From the NCBI RefSeq assembly GCF_036375055.1, contig NZ_DASUSQ010000136.1, positions 22,067 to 86,066 on the forward strand: a DNA stretch of 64,000 nt, given 5' to 3'. Shown here piece by piece: positions 1 through 8,529 of the stretch. The position numbers were made by a program, and so were the translations under genes. The notes beneath the pieces were generated by a model that had not been told where the DNA came from, ran no database searches, and saw only the letters and a list, made by a program, of their open reading frames with translations. Every line of letters starts with the position of its first letter. Position 1 is the first letter of the stretch. Source of the DNA: Umezawaea sp036375055. GTDB taxonomy: Bacteria > Actinomycetota > Actinomycetes > Mycobacteriales > Pseudonocardiaceae.

Positions 1-1
1 G

Positions 2-811
2 AAGACCCGGTGGGGCATCCTCAACGCGATCGTGGTGATCTACGCGCTGTTCCCGGTGCTGTGGATCGTGTCGCTGTCGTTCAAGTCCAAGGAAACCCTG
101 GCGGACGGCAACTTCATCCCGCGCGACTGGACGTTCGACAACTACTCGAACATCTTCGCCACCACGGAGTTCGTGCGGGCGCTGGCGAACTCGATCGGCA
201 TCGCGCTGATCGCGACCGCCGTCGCCGTCGTGTTCGGCACGATGGCGGCGTACGCCATCGCCAGGCTCGACTTCCCCGGCAAGTCGCTGCTCGTCGGCGT
301 CTCCCTGCTGATCGCGATGTTCCCGCAGGTGTCGCTGGTGTCCCCGCTGTTCGAGATCGAGCGCTCGCTCGGCCTCTTCGACACGTGGCCCGGCCTGATC
401 CTGCCGTACATCACGTTCGCGCTGCCGCTGGCGATCTACACGCTGTCGGCGTTCTTCCGGGAGATCCCGTGGGAACTGGAGAAGGCCGCCAAGATGGACG
501 GCGCCACCCCGGGGCAGGCCTTCCGCAGGGTCATCGCCCCGCTGGCCGCGCCCGGTGTGTTCACCACCGCCATCCTGGTGTTCATCTTCTGCTGGAACGA
601 CTTCCTGTTCGCGATCTCGCTGACCTCGACCGAGAAGTCGAGGACGGTCCCCGTCGCGCTGTCGTTCTTCACCGGCAGCTCCCAGTTCGAGGACCCGACC
701 GGCTCGATCGCCGCGGCCGCCGTGGTGATCACGATCCCGATCATCCTGTTCGTTCTGTTCTTCCAGCGCCGAATCGTCGCGGGGCTGACCTCCGGCGCCG
801 TCAAGGGGTGA
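2..811 (+). CDS. sugB: Sugar ABC transporter permease, SugB/MalG type (5' partial)
   Basis: Inner-membrane permease of a carbohydrate importer, cut off at the left edge, so its start is not visible. The frame is open from base 2 and about six hydrophobic segments follow, typical of the binding-protein-dependent permease family. The cytoplasmic EAA loop is recognisable near positions 478-555 (EKAAKMDG, then a proline/glycine-rich turn); it docks on the ATPase. The ATPase gene starts 8 bp downstream, so the two are co-transcribed. The ATPase closely resembles mycobacterial SugC, which makes this the SugB-like subunit of an LpqY-SugABC-type trehalose importer. Substrate is inference: other alpha-glucosides or oligosaccharides are possible, because the binding protein is outside the window. 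Confidence 0.88.
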   Translation, partial: KTRWGILNAIVVIYALFPVLWIVSLSFKSKETLADGNFIPRDWTFDNYSNIFATTEFVRALANSIGIALIATAVAVVFGTMAAYAIARLDFPGKSLLVGVSLLIAMFPQVSLVSPLFEIERSLGLFDTWPGLILPYITFALPLAIYTLSAFFREIPWELEKAAKMDGATPGQAFRRVIAPLAAPGVFTTAILVFIFCWNDFLFAISLTSTEKSRTVPVALSFFTGSSQFEDPTGSIAAAAVVITIPIILFVLFFQRRIVAGLTSGAVKG

Positions 812-818
812 GTTGCAC

Positions 819-2006
819 ATGGCCGAAATCGTTCTGGACAAGGTGACCAAGAAGTACCCGGACGGTGCCCTGGCCGTCCAGGAGGTGGACATCGAGATCG
901 CCGACGGCGAGTTCATCATCCTGGTCGGCCCGTCCGGCTGCGGGAAGTCCACCACCCTCAACATGATCGCCGGGCTGGAGGACATCACCACCGGCGAGCT
1001 GCGCATCGGCGGCGAGCGCGTCAACGAGCGCGCGCCGAAGGACCGGGACATCGCGATGGTGTTCCAGTCCTACGCCCTGTACCCGCACATGACCGTGCGG
1101 GAGAACATGGCGTTCCCGCTGCGACTGGCCAAGGTGGACGACGCGACCGTCGAGAAGAAGGTGAACGACGCCGCGGAGATCCTCGACCTCGGCCAGCACC
1201 TCGACCGCAAGCCGTCCAACCTCTCCGGTGGTCAGCGGCAGCGCGTCGCGATGGGCCGGGCGATCGTCCGCAGCCCCAAGGCGTTCCTCATGGACGAGCC
1301 GCTGTCCAACCTGGACGCGAAGCTGCGCGTCCAGATGCGGACCTCGGTGTCGCGGTTGCAGAAGCAGCTCGGCACGACCATGGTCTACGTGACGCACGAC
1401 CAGACCGAGGCGATGACGCTCGGCGACCGCGTGGTGGTCATGCGGGGCGGCGCGGTGCAGCAGATCGGCGCCCCGCAGTACCTCTACGACCACCCGGCCA
1501 ACCTGTTCGTCGCCGGGTTCATCGGCTCGCCGTCGATGAACTTCGTCCCGGCCGGGCTGGAGGACGGCGTGCTGCGCTCGCCGCTGGGCGACGTGCCGCT
1601 CAGCGACCGCGTCCGCCGCATGGCCGAGGCCGCCGACGCGCCCCGCGAGGTGATCGTCGGCATCCGCCCCGAGCACTTCGAGGACTCGCGGCTCGTCGAG
1701 GAGCACCAGCGCGGCGGCGGGCACACGTTCACCAGCAACGTCGACGTGCTGGAGTCCATGGGCTCGGACAAGTTCGCCTACTTCACCCTCTCCGGTGAGC
1801 AGGCGACGTCCGCCGAGCTGGCCGAGCTGGCCGCCGACTCGGGCACGGCCGACGCGGGGAGCAGCGCGGGCGTCCCGCTCGTCACCCGCATCTCCGCGGC
1901 CTCCGGGGCCAAGGAGGGCGAGCAGGCGGAGATCTGGTTCAACGCCGACAAGGTGCAGCTCTTCGACCCGGCCACCGGCCGGAACCTCACGTTTTCCGAG
2001 GACTAG
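819..2006 (+). CDS. sugC: Sugar ABC transporter ATP-binding protein, SugC/MsiK/UgpC type
   Basis: Cytoplasmic ATPase of 395 aa that powers the importer. Walker A is GPSGCGKS at residues 37-44, the ABC signature LSGGQ at 135-139, and Walker B FLMDEP at 156-161. A C-terminal regulatory beta domain (about residues 240-395) is typical of MalK-class proteins. The ATG at 819 is preferred over a TTG at 813 because AAGGGGTGA lies at the right distance upstream. It begins just after the permease stop, indicating translational coupling. The N-terminal 200 residues follow the mycobacterial SugC sequence as I recall it. Some actinobacterial MsiK ATPases serve several importers, so multi-substrate use is possible. 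A strong terminator follows. Confidence 0.93.
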   Translation: MAEIVLDKVTKKYPDGALAVQEVDIEIADGEFIILVGPSGCGKSTTLNMIAGLEDITTGELRIGGERVNERAPKDRDIAMVFQSYALYPHMTVRENMAFPLRLAKVDDATVEKKVNDAAEILDLGQHLDRKPSNLSGGQRQRVAMGRAIVRSPKAFLMDEPLSNLDAKLRVQMRTSVSRLQKQLGTTMVYVTHDQTEAMTLGDRVVVMRGGAVQQIGAPQYLYDHPANLFVAGFIGSPSMNFVPAGLEDGVLRSPLGDVPLSDRVRRMAEAADAPREVIVGIRPEHFEDSRLVEEHQRGGGHTFTSNVDVLESMGSDKFAYFTLSGEQATSAELAELAADSGTADAGSSAGVPLVTRISAASGAKEGEQAEIWFNADKVQLFDPATGRNLTFSED

Positions 2007-2030
2007 TCCGAATTAGTTGTCGAAACAAGG

Positions 2031-2060
2031 AAAGCGGGTCACTCACGAGTGGCCCGCTTT
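2031..2060 (+). terminator. Rho-independent terminator of the sugar operon
   Basis: Near-perfect inverted repeat: AAAGCGGG at 2031-2038 pairs with CCCGCTTT at 2053-2060, and CACT/AGTG continue the stem inside with one T-G wobble. CTCTTT follows. It lies 24 bp after the sugC stop. Confidence 0.85.
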
Positions 2061-2266
2061 CTCTTTGGTGAACTCTGCGTCACGGTCGGTTACTGACTAG
2101 TCGCCTTCACTAGCCCGGACGAAGATCCCACGGCCATTCAGCGCAGCCCGACGACTTCTCGTCGAAACCAGAGCGGGACACCTTCGGAACCGGCTCACGC
2201 TGGTCGAAGGCGGAAACATCCCGGCTGGGTTTTCGTCGGGGAACCGGGACGAGAGTTGGGCGCGCT

Positions 2267-3157
2267 ATGGGGATTCTTGACGGAAAAGTAGTGGTCATCA
2301 CGGGGGCCGGCCGAGGTCTGGGTGAGGCCTACGCGATGCACGCGGCTCTGGCCGGTGCCTCCGTGGTGGTCAACGACAACGACGGTGACCTGGCCGAACA
2401 GGTCGCGAAGCACATCAGGGACCACGGCGGCACGGCGGTGGCCAGCACGCACACCGTCGCCGATCCGAGCGAGGCCGAGAAGATCGTGGGTCTCGCCCTT
2501 TCGGAATTCGGCAGGCTCGACGGTCTGGTGAACAACGCGGGGTTGAACTACGAGACCCACCCGTGGGAGGACGACCCCGAGACGATCCGCCAGGTCGTCG
2601 AGGTGAACCTCCTCGGGGTCATCTACACCGGCATGGCCGCCATGCGCGCCATGCGCGAACACGGCGGCGGCGGGTCGATCGTGAACATCTCCTCCGGCGC
2701 TTTCCTGGGCCAGCGGAAACTCGCCACCTATTCCGCGACCAAGGGCGCCGTGGCGTCCCTCAGCTCCTCGTGGGCACTGGACCTGGAGGGCGAGGGGATC
2801 CGCGTCAACGCGGTCTGCCCGGTCGCGCACACGAGGATGGTGTGGAAGTCCGAGCGGTCCCTGCGGGCGATCCCCGCCGACCGCCTGCCGGGCAAGGTCG
2901 CCCCGCTGGTGATGTTCCTGCTGTCGGAGGCCTCGGTCGGCATCACCGGGCAGATCATCCGCTGCAACGGCCGCCAGCTGCACCTGGTCGGGCACCCGTA
3001 CTTCAAGCAGCCGATCCTGGAGAGCGACACCTGGGACACCGCGAGCGTCGAGCGGGCGTTCACCGGGGTCTTCCAGGCCCACCTGGAGCCGTTCGGGCTG
3101 GAGAAGCGCATGCCGCCGCGGCTGCGCGAGATCGTGGAGCCGTCGCAGACGGCGTGA
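2267..3157 (+). CDS. SDR-family NAD(P)-dependent oxidoreductase
   Basis: Cytosolic 296-aa short-chain dehydrogenase/reductase. The cofactor motif TGAGRGLG is at residues 12-19, NNAG at 89-92, and the catalytic Ser-Tyr-Lys set is Ser142/143, Tyr155 and Lys159 (YSATK). The end of the second beta strand reads VVNDND; an acidic residue there usually favours NAD(H) over NADP(H). The tail of about 45 residues after the Rossmann core is longer than in FabG and is often seen in multifunctional or steroid/acyl-CoA SDRs. It is monocistronic, with a terminator on each side. No neighbour reveals the substrate, so the reaction stays undefined. Confidence 0.88.
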   Translation: MGILDGKVVVITGAGRGLGEAYAMHAALAGASVVVNDNDGDLAEQVAKHIRDHGGTAVASTHTVADPSEAEKIVGLALSEFGRLDGLVNNAGLNYETHPWEDDPETIRQVVEVNLLGVIYTGMAAMRAMREHGGGGSIVNISSGAFLGQRKLATYSATKGAVASLSSSWALDLEGEGIRVNAVCPVAHTRMVWKSERSLRAIPADRLPGKVAPLVMFLLSEASVGITGQIIRCNGRQLHLVGHPYFKQPILESDTWDTASVERAFTGVFQAHLEPFGLEKRMPPRLREIVEPSQTA

Positions 3158-3165
3158 GCCGAACG

Positions 3166-3192
3166 GGGTGCGCCGGACCGTTCGGCGCACCC
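3166..3192 (+). terminator. Terminator after the SDR gene
   Basis: Perfect 9-bp inverted repeat GGGTGCGCC (3166-3174) / GGCGCACCC (3184-3192) with a 9-nt loop, 8 bp past the stop codon. There is no U-tract, as is usual in high-GC actinobacteria. Confidence 0.75.
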
Positions 3193-3524
3193 ACCCGACC
3201 AGCCCGGCGGGTCGGCGCGGGAGGGACCGCGACCGCCGTGCGGTCGGGCCTGGTGGCTTCGGTGCCGGGCTCCGGGACCGCTGGTCCACATCGGTCAGCG
3301 GGACGCGCCGCCGTCACCGTCGGTGAGCACGGCGGCCGGGCCGGGGTCCGGGTGGGCAGGTCGGACCACGGGTCCAGCCCGTCGTGCTCGGGCGGCCGGA
3401 CACGCGCCCGGTGGCCGCGCTCCACGTCCGCAGGCTCGCAGTGGGATGAATTCGACGGGATTCGCGGCCGGCCACACGTTCGGGTGATCGCTTTTCTGTC
3501 GGTGCCCGGTGCCACCATCACTGC
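3193..3524. other. Intergenic spacer, nothing recognised
   Basis: About 330 bp between the SDR terminator and the next gene. It is GC-rich with open frames on both strands, but none has a ribosome-binding site or a recognisable protein. The last 60 bp (from about 3450) are locally AT-richer and probably hold the promoter of the downstream membrane-protein gene. Confidence 0.5.
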
Positions 3525-4496
3525 ATGGGCGAGCGCACTCCGAAGGTGAGCGACTGGCGGCTGGTCGTGCAGTCGCGGCTGGACCGCGTCCGGGCCGACC
3601 TGGCGGCGCTGGGCCCTCCCGACCCGCTCGACCCGGAGGGCACGGTGTGGAGGGAGACGGCCGAGCGCGAGGCGGCCGTCGTGGAGGACATGCTGACCCG
3701 CAAGGAGTCGCGGTGGAAGGGCGTCGCGTCCTGGTGGTCCGGCTGGCACATCGAGCGGGCCTGGCGGTCGCTGCACGAGGCGGAGATCGCGACCGTCGCG
3801 GCGGAGAAGGGGTTGCTGGGGCGCATGCCGGGCCTGAGGGCGAGGGTGTCCGCCAACCTGGCGGAGGACGACCCGAGGCGGAGAGCCCTGGAGGAGCTGC
3901 GGCCCGGTGAGTTCACGCCCGCGATCGAGCGGGCGATCGTGGTGGACGCGCTGCGCGCCGCGTTCGACAACTCCGACTTCGCCCACGCCGGGTCGCGAGC
4001 CTTGCGCAACAAGCTGATCGCGGCGTCCGCGGTGCTGTTCCTGATCAACACCGTGCTGGGCGTCGTGGGGCTGGTGAAGCCGGGGCTGCTGCCGATGTGC
4101 GTCAGCTCCGAGCGGCTCCCGATGGTCTGCCCCGGAGGCCGGGCGTCGTCGGCGGCGGACGTGTGGCTGATCCAGCTGCTGGGCGCGTTCGGTGCCGTCC
4201 TCGCCGCCGTCGTGCTGCTGCTGCGCCGCAGACCGAGCCTCTCCCCGTACGTGATGATCGGCTACCAGGCCGCCATCAAGATCCTGCTCGGCTCCGCGCT
4301 CGCGGTGGTCGGCATCCTGGCGCTCGGCGCCGGCGTGACGACGGGGCTGATCGGGATCGCGTCGCAGGCCGCCCTGCTGCTGTGGGCGGTCATCCTCGGG
4401 TACTCGCAGCAGCTCGCGACGCGCCTGCTGGACAGCTACGCGGACAAGGTGATGGACCAGGCCAGACCGCTGCCCGCTACCGAGGCACCTCGGTAG
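3525..4496 (+). CDS. Uncharacterised multi-pass membrane protein with helical cytoplasmic N-terminus
   Basis: 323 aa, family not recognised. Residues 1 to about 160 are charged and rich in Glu/Arg/Ala, predicting long amphipathic or coiled-coil helices. Four hydrophobic segments follow at roughly residues 167-187, 220-240, 248-270 and 275-300. A loop between the first two contains two cysteines that could form an extracytoplasmic disulfide. The 3' end overlaps the convergent ParB-like gene by 20 bp. It is not obviously in an operon. The layout, a soluble helical domain plus a four-helix membrane anchor, would fit a scaffold or envelope-associated protein, but no function can be assigned. Confidence 0.75.
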   Translation: MGERTPKVSDWRLVVQSRLDRVRADLAALGPPDPLDPEGTVWRETAEREAAVVEDMLTRKESRWKGVASWWSGWHIERAWRSLHEAEIATVAAEKGLLGRMPGLRARVSANLAEDDPRRRALEELRPGEFTPAIERAIVVDALRAAFDNSDFAHAGSRALRNKLIAASAVLFLINTVLGVVGLVKPGLLPMCVSSERLPMVCPGGRASSAADVWLIQLLGAFGAVLAAVVLLLRRRPSLSPYVMIGYQAAIKILLGSALAVVGILALGAGVTTGLIGIASQAALLLWAVILGYSQQLATRLLDSYADKVMDQARPLPATEAPR

Positions 4497-5328
4497 TCGC
4501 GCGCAGGGCGTCGATCACGTCGTTGTCCCACCGGTGGTTGCGGATCAGCCGGTAGCGCTCGCCCGCCACCCACATGTAGGCCTCCGTCTCCGGTCGGGCG
4601 CCCACCATGTCGGCCTGCCGCAGCAGCTCGACCACCGGGCGGTACTCCTCGGCGTACCAGCGCCGCGCGACGGTCGCGCGGTCCAGGAACGCGCCCTCGT
4701 CCTGCATGAGGCGGAAGCCCCAGGCCTCGACGTGCTCGCCGAGCTTGGCGTAGTCCCACGAGTCGGCCAGCACGACCGAGGCGCGGGCCTCGCCGGTGAG
4801 GGGCACGCGCTCCAGGAACAGCCGCCGGTAGTCCTTGACGATGAGGTCGCCGCGGTGGCGGATGCCGTGCGCGTCGATCCGCGTGACGACCTCCGTCACG
4901 TAGGCGTCGATGACGTCCAGCCCCAGGGCGTGCGCGACGGACACCCGGTGGTGTCCGTCCACGATGAAGTGGAGGTCGCCGACGCGGTACACGTCGATCG
5001 GCGGCACGGACTCGCCCCGCCGCGCCGCCAGCGCCAGGCGCTGCCAGCGCTCCCGCACCCGCGCGGACGTGGGGCGGAAGCGGCGGTCGAAGTCGCGGGT
5101 GCGGTCGACGCTGCCGACGATCGAGTCCAGCCGGATCGTCTGCATGCCGACGCGGCGCTCGCTGACCCGGCCGAGGGCCTCCACGACCTCGTCGAACGGC
5201 AGCATGATGTTCACGTCGTCCGGCTCGCGGCGCAGCCAGGTCGAGAGCCGCGACAGCACCTGCTGCCGCCGCATCCTGGTGAAGTCGTTCTCCGCGTCGG
5301 CGACGGGGAACCCGGTGTCACGGCGCAC
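4477..5328 (-). CDS. ParB/Srx-fold (ParB-like nuclease domain) protein
   Basis: 283 aa, starting at a GTG that overlaps the end of the metallophosphoesterase gene by 11 bp, so the two are translationally coupled. The middle contains the ParB N-terminal signature: a substrate-binding strand followed by VDGHHRVSVAHALG near residues 120-133 (the GHHR motif). Genuine chromosome-partitioning ParB has a DNA-binding HTH and dimer domain after this fold. Here the C-terminal half is unlike those, so a role in chromosome segregation is unlikely. Such stand-alone proteins are often annotated 'chromosome partitioning protein ParB', but activity (nucleotide hydrolysis or regulation) is unknown. Pairing with a phosphoesterase suggests a shared nucleotide or nucleic-acid substrate; that is inference. 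Confidence 0.75.
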   Translation of the reverse strand: MRRDTGFPVADAENDFTRMRRQQVLSRLSTWLRREPDDVNIMLPFDEVVEALGRVSERRVGMQTIRLDSIVGSVDRTRDFDRRFRPTSARVRERWQRLALAARRGESVPPIDVYRVGDLHFIVDGHHRVSVAHALGLDVIDAYVTEVVTRIDAHGIRHRGDLIVKDYRRLFLERVPLTGEARASVVLADSWDYAKLGEHVEAWGFRLMQDEGAFLDRATVARRWYAEEYRPVVELLRQADMVGARPETEAYMWVAGERYRLIRNHRWDNDVIDALRATTEVPR

Positions 5329-5998
5329 CGCGCGCCTCCGAGGTGGTCGAGGGGATGTCCAGCACCTTGTAGCCCACGACGTTCACCACGCGGGTGTCGC
5401 CGAGGTGGCGATCGGGTTTCCGCTCGCCGTGGGGGTGGATGTGCCCGTGCAGCAGGAGCGGCGGCCGGAGCCTGCGGACGGTGGAGTGCAGGCACGCGAA
5501 CCCGCGGTGCGGGGCGTCCTGCTCGTCGCCGCAGTCGCGCGGCGGGGAGTGGGTGAGCAGCACGTCGACGCCGCGGCCGTCGCGCAGCTTCCGCCAGCCC
5601 GCCTGGCGGACCATCCGGCGCGACCGCCTCGCCTGCTGGCGCTCGGTCCACTGGTTCGGGCCCTCGTTGTACCGGATCGACCCGCCCAGCCCGGCGATCC
5701 GCAGGCCCGCGACGTCGACGACCCGCTGGTCGGCGTTCGTGCCGCCGTCCGGGCCTGGCCAGCGCGACGGGATCCCGGCCCTGGTCCACAGCCCCCGCAC
5801 GTTGGCGTAGCCGGTCAGGTCGGTGTCGTGGTTGCCCGGCACGAACACGCACGGCTTGTCCAGTGCCGACGAGAGGTGCTCCAGGTAGTCGAACGGCAGG
5901 TCGCCCGCGGCGACGATCAGGTCGACGTCGTGCTTGCGGACCTGGTCGGTCCAGAGCTGTTCGACCACTTCATCGGCCACGGCGAGAACCTTCGGCAT
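5318..5998 (-). CDS. Calcineurin-like metallophosphoesterase with variant first motif
   Basis: 226 aa from the ATG at 5998. An upstream in-frame ATG at 6076 would add 26 residues unlike the family and would nearly touch the divergent gene. Metal-binding motifs are visible in order: GDLP (GD motif), GNHD, a THSPP segment and GHIHPHG. The first motif, normally DxH, reads VADEV, so the histidine ligand is replaced. The same substitution occurs in a subgroup of prokaryotic metallophosphoesterases. The protein should hydrolyse a phosphodiester or phosphomonoester in the cytoplasm; the substrate is unknown. It is the first gene of a two-gene unit with the ParB-like protein and is divergent from the PPE-like gene. 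Confidence 0.85.
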   Translation of the reverse strand: MPKVLAVADEVVEQLWTDQVRKHDVDLIVAAGDLPFDYLEHLSSALDKPCVFVPGNHDTDLTGYANVRGLWTRAGIPSRWPGPDGGTNADQRVVDVAGLRIAGLGGSIRYNEGPNQWTERQQARRSRRMVRQAGWRKLRDGRGVDVLLTHSPPRDCGDEQDAPHRGFACLHSTVRRLRPPLLLHGHIHPHGERKPDRHLGDTRVVNVVGYKVLDIPSTTSEARGAP

Positions 5999-6078
5999 CC
6001 CCCGAGGGTAGTTCGGATTCGGCGGAACTGACCTGTCGTGCGCGGCGTCGGATCCGCTAGCTTGCAGGTTCGACATCT

Positions 6079-7317
6079 ATGCCGGGGGAGACGGACGTGG
6101 TGCAAAGCGGTGGGCTGTTCCAGGGCCTGTTCACCTTCGTGGTGCAGGCGGCGCGGGAGTTCTCCGAGTCGCGGGCGCACGGTCGGGAGGACGACCGGTA
6201 CGTGGTCGGCGGGACGCACTGGGACGGGTTCAGCCACAAGGCCCTGTTCAAGATGGTCTGGGAGAACGCCGACCCGGTCAACGTGGAACGGCTGGCCGAC
6301 ACGTGGACCCGGCAGGGCGAGAGCATCGCGAACCGCTCCGAGGAGCTCCAGCGCTCGCTCGACAAGCTCATGCGCTTCTGGTCGGGCAGCGCCGCCGACC
6401 AGGCCGCGGCGACGGTGAAGAGCAACGTCTCCTGGCTGAACGACCTCGGTGAGACCGCGGCGAGGATGGCGGGCCCGATCGACAGCGCGGCGGGCGCACT
6501 GCGCTCCGCCCAGCAGCAGATGCCCGCTCCCCCCGGTGGCTTCAGCTGGTCGGCGCTCGGCGGCGGCGCGGCGGCGGGCTTCGCGGTCGGCGGCCCGATC
6601 GGCGCGGGCATCGGCGCCATGATCGGCGGCATCGGCTCGGTGTTCGGCGGGGCCAGCAAGAAGCGGAAGCTGAAGCGGCGGGCCGTGCAGACGATGCAGC
6701 GGTTCGAGAACGCGGCGATGGACGTCGACGGCACCACCCCCGCGTTCACGGGGCCCGCGACGGGTCCCGGTGGCGGCGCGGGCGGGCTCCCGCCCGGTGG
6801 CGGCAGCGGCGGTGTCGGCACGCTCCCCGGTGACCACCAGCCCCTGCCCGGTGGTGGCGGCGGTCCGTCCGGTGGCGACACCGGCACGTCCGGCGGCAGG
6901 GGCACCACGATCCCGAGCTTCGCGGGCGGTGGCCACGACCCGCGCTGGGCGGCGTTGACCGGTGGTCCGAACGCGCTGGGCGCGGACGCCCTCGGTCGGG
7001 GCGCGGGCGCCGGTGGTCTCGCGGGTGCGGGCAAGTTCGGCTTCGGCGGTCCGTTCGGCGGCCCCGGTGGCCTGCTGGGCGCGCTGCCGCCCGGCCGTGG
7101 CGCGGGCGGCGTCGGAGCCGGGGCGCGGGACATGCTGCGCGGCGGCAACCGGTTCGGCGCGGGCGGACGGCTCGGCGGGGGCGTCGGCATGGCCGGTGGT
7201 CCGCTGGCGGGCCGAGGCCAGGGCGACGAGGACCGCGAGTACGACCGGCGCTTCCCGCTGGAGGAAGACCTGTTCAGCAGCGACCAGAAAGCCGCACCGC
7301 CGGTCATCGGCCTGTAG
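6079..7317 (+). CDS. PPE/WXG100-like type VII secretion substrate with glycine-rich tail
   Basis: 412 aa. Residues 1 to about 150 form a helical region with a Trp-Ser-Gly turn near residue 101 (FWSGSAADQ), the helix-turn-helix mark of WXG100/PPE substrates. Residues about 155-195 hold a hydrophobic Gly/Ala segment (GGGAAAGFAVGG, IGAGIGAMIGGIGS) resembling a glycine-zipper membrane segment, followed by KKRKLKRR. The remaining 200 residues are low-complexity Gly/Pro, probably extended outside the membrane. The next two genes encode a small helical protein and an EspG-type chaperone, supporting ESX export. The first ATG after the divergent phosphoesterase was chosen. No PE partner or ESX core gene lies in the window. 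Confidence 0.75.
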   Translation: MPGETDVVQSGGLFQGLFTFVVQAAREFSESRAHGREDDRYVVGGTHWDGFSHKALFKMVWENADPVNVERLADTWTRQGESIANRSEELQRSLDKLMRFWSGSAADQAAATVKSNVSWLNDLGETAARMAGPIDSAAGALRSAQQQMPAPPGGFSWSALGGGAAAGFAVGGPIGAGIGAMIGGIGSVFGGASKKRKLKRRAVQTMQRFENAAMDVDGTTPAFTGPATGPGGGAGGLPPGGGSGGVGTLPGDHQPLPGGGGGPSGGDTGTSGGRGTTIPSFAGGGHDPRWAALTGGPNALGADALGRGAGAGGLAGAGKFGFGGPFGGPGGLLGALPPGRGAGGVGAGARDMLRGGNRFGAGGRLGGGVGMAGGPLAGRGQGDEDREYDRRFPLEEDLFSSDQKAAPPVIGL

Positions 7318-7339
7318 AACCCGTGGAGGAGCAAGGATC

Positions 7340-7684
7340 GTGTACACCCAGGAATCGAGTTCCGCGGGCGGCTGGCAGGTCGAGCCGGATCAGGTCAAGG
7401 AGTTCGCCCTCGCCGTCGCGGAGGTGCGCGCCCACTTCGAGGCGATGCGCCGCGACGCCGAGGAGCTGATGCACCCGGCCAACAGCCCGCACATGGGCAC
7501 GAGCCCGGTCGGCAGCGCCCTGTCGGACAAGTTCACCGACCGGCTCGCCGGTGCGGACGGCCTGCTCGACCAGCTCGGCGTCGCGCTCACGCGGATGGAC
7601 GAGTTCGTGGACAGCGCCGAGCAGACCGTCGCCCGCTACCGCGCCGACGACGCCAACGCCGCTCACTCGCTGCGCACGACGTGA
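7340..7684 (+). CDS. Small ESX-associated helical protein (ESAT-6/PE-like partner)
   Basis: 114 aa, GTG start with GGAGGA at 7325-7330. It is predicted to be mostly helical (two long helices around a Gly/Pro-containing turn, HMGTSPVG, near residues 55-62) with no membrane segment. There is no exact W-x-G, but size, fold and position between the PPE-like gene and espG fit the second member of a heterodimeric type VII substrate. Its stop overlaps the espG GTG by 4 bp. The partner role is inferred from context; sequence alone supports only a small helical protein. Confidence 0.65.
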   Translation: MYTQESSSAGGWQVEPDQVKEFALAVAEVRAHFEAMRRDAEELMHPANSPHMGTSPVGSALSDKFTDRLAGADGLLDQLGVALTRMDEFVDSAEQTVARYRADDANAAHSLRTT

Positions 7685-8481
7685 GCGAGCTGCACCCCTA
7701 CGAGGTCGACCTCCTCTGCACGTACGCCGAGGTCGAGCCGCCGTTCCCGCTGGAGGTCCCGTCCAGCGGCACGACCGAGCTGGAGCGGTCGGTCGTGTTC
7801 CAGGCCGCGCAGCAGACCCTCGAAGCCCGCGGCCTGGCGAACGAGGGCGGCCCGCTCGGGGCCGCCGAGGAGTTCGTGCGGCTGCTGCGCGACCGCGGTG
7901 GCGCGCTGGACGTCGTCGTCGTGGACGACAAGACGACGACCCGCGCCGTCGCCATGGTCGACGGGCACACGGCGCTGCTGGCCGTGCAGCGCTCCGACGA
8001 GGAGGACGAGGTCGTCCGGCTGCGGTCGATGCCGATCGACCGCGCGGTGGACGCGCTCGTCCGGCTCGTCCCGGACGTGGAGCAGGCGGGGTCGAGCCCG
8101 ATCAGCGTGCCGCTGCGGGCGCTGCGGGCCGCCGAGTCCGAGATGGCGAGGCGGATCGAGGACGGCGAGGAGTTCCGCGAGTCCGAGCTGCCGGACCTGC
8201 TGGAGCACAACGGCGTCGACGAGCGCGTGCTGCGCCGGATGATCGCGCACCTGCAACCCGTGCTCGGCCAGGGCCAGCTCGGCGCCAGCAGGCCGAACGG
8301 GCTGCACGGCGAGGACCGCGAGGACGTCCGGTTCGGCGCCGAGCTGTCCTGGCTGGACACCCCGCGCGGGCGCTACCGGGTGTCGCAGGACGGCGAGTGG
8401 GTCAGCGCGAACCCGTTGTCCCGCGAGGACCTGCGCAACGCTGTGCGACGACTGCTGGCGCCGTTGCGCCGGGACGGGTGA
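7681..8481 (+). CDS. EspG-family ESX secretion-associated chaperone
   Basis: 266 aa cytosolic protein. The C-terminal signature GRYRVSQDGEWVSANPL followed by SREDL is typical of the EspG family, whose mycobacterial members bind the tip of PE-PPE dimers and deliver them to a cognate type VII secretion system. The N-terminal half carries the expected alternating beta strands (VVVVDDKTTTRAVAMVDG). It starts with GTG overlapping the upstream stop (GTGA), so it is made together with the ESX-like partner. Genes 6079-8481 therefore form a three-gene operon: substrate, partner, chaperone. The secretion machine itself must be encoded elsewhere. Confidence 0.82.
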   Translation: MSELHPYEVDLLCTYAEVEPPFPLEVPSSGTTELERSVVFQAAQQTLEARGLANEGGPLGAAEEFVRLLRDRGGALDVVVVDDKTTTRAVAMVDGHTALLAVQRSDEEDEVVRLRSMPIDRAVDALVRLVPDVEQAGSSPISVPLRALRAAESEMARRIEDGEEFRESELPDLLEHNGVDERVLRRMIAHLQPVLGQGQLGASRPNGLHGEDREDVRFGAELSWLDTPRGRYRVSQDGEWVSANPLSREDLRNAVRRLLAPLRRDG

Positions 8482-8529
8482 AATAGCGTGTTCCGGCCGT
8501 CGGAGCGCGGTGAACGGGGTTAGCGTCTG

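Noticed and set aside
5999..6076. N-terminal extension of the metallophosphoesterase to ATG 6076
   Set aside because: The added residues lack family similarity and the start would sit against the divergent PPE-like gene with no promoter space.
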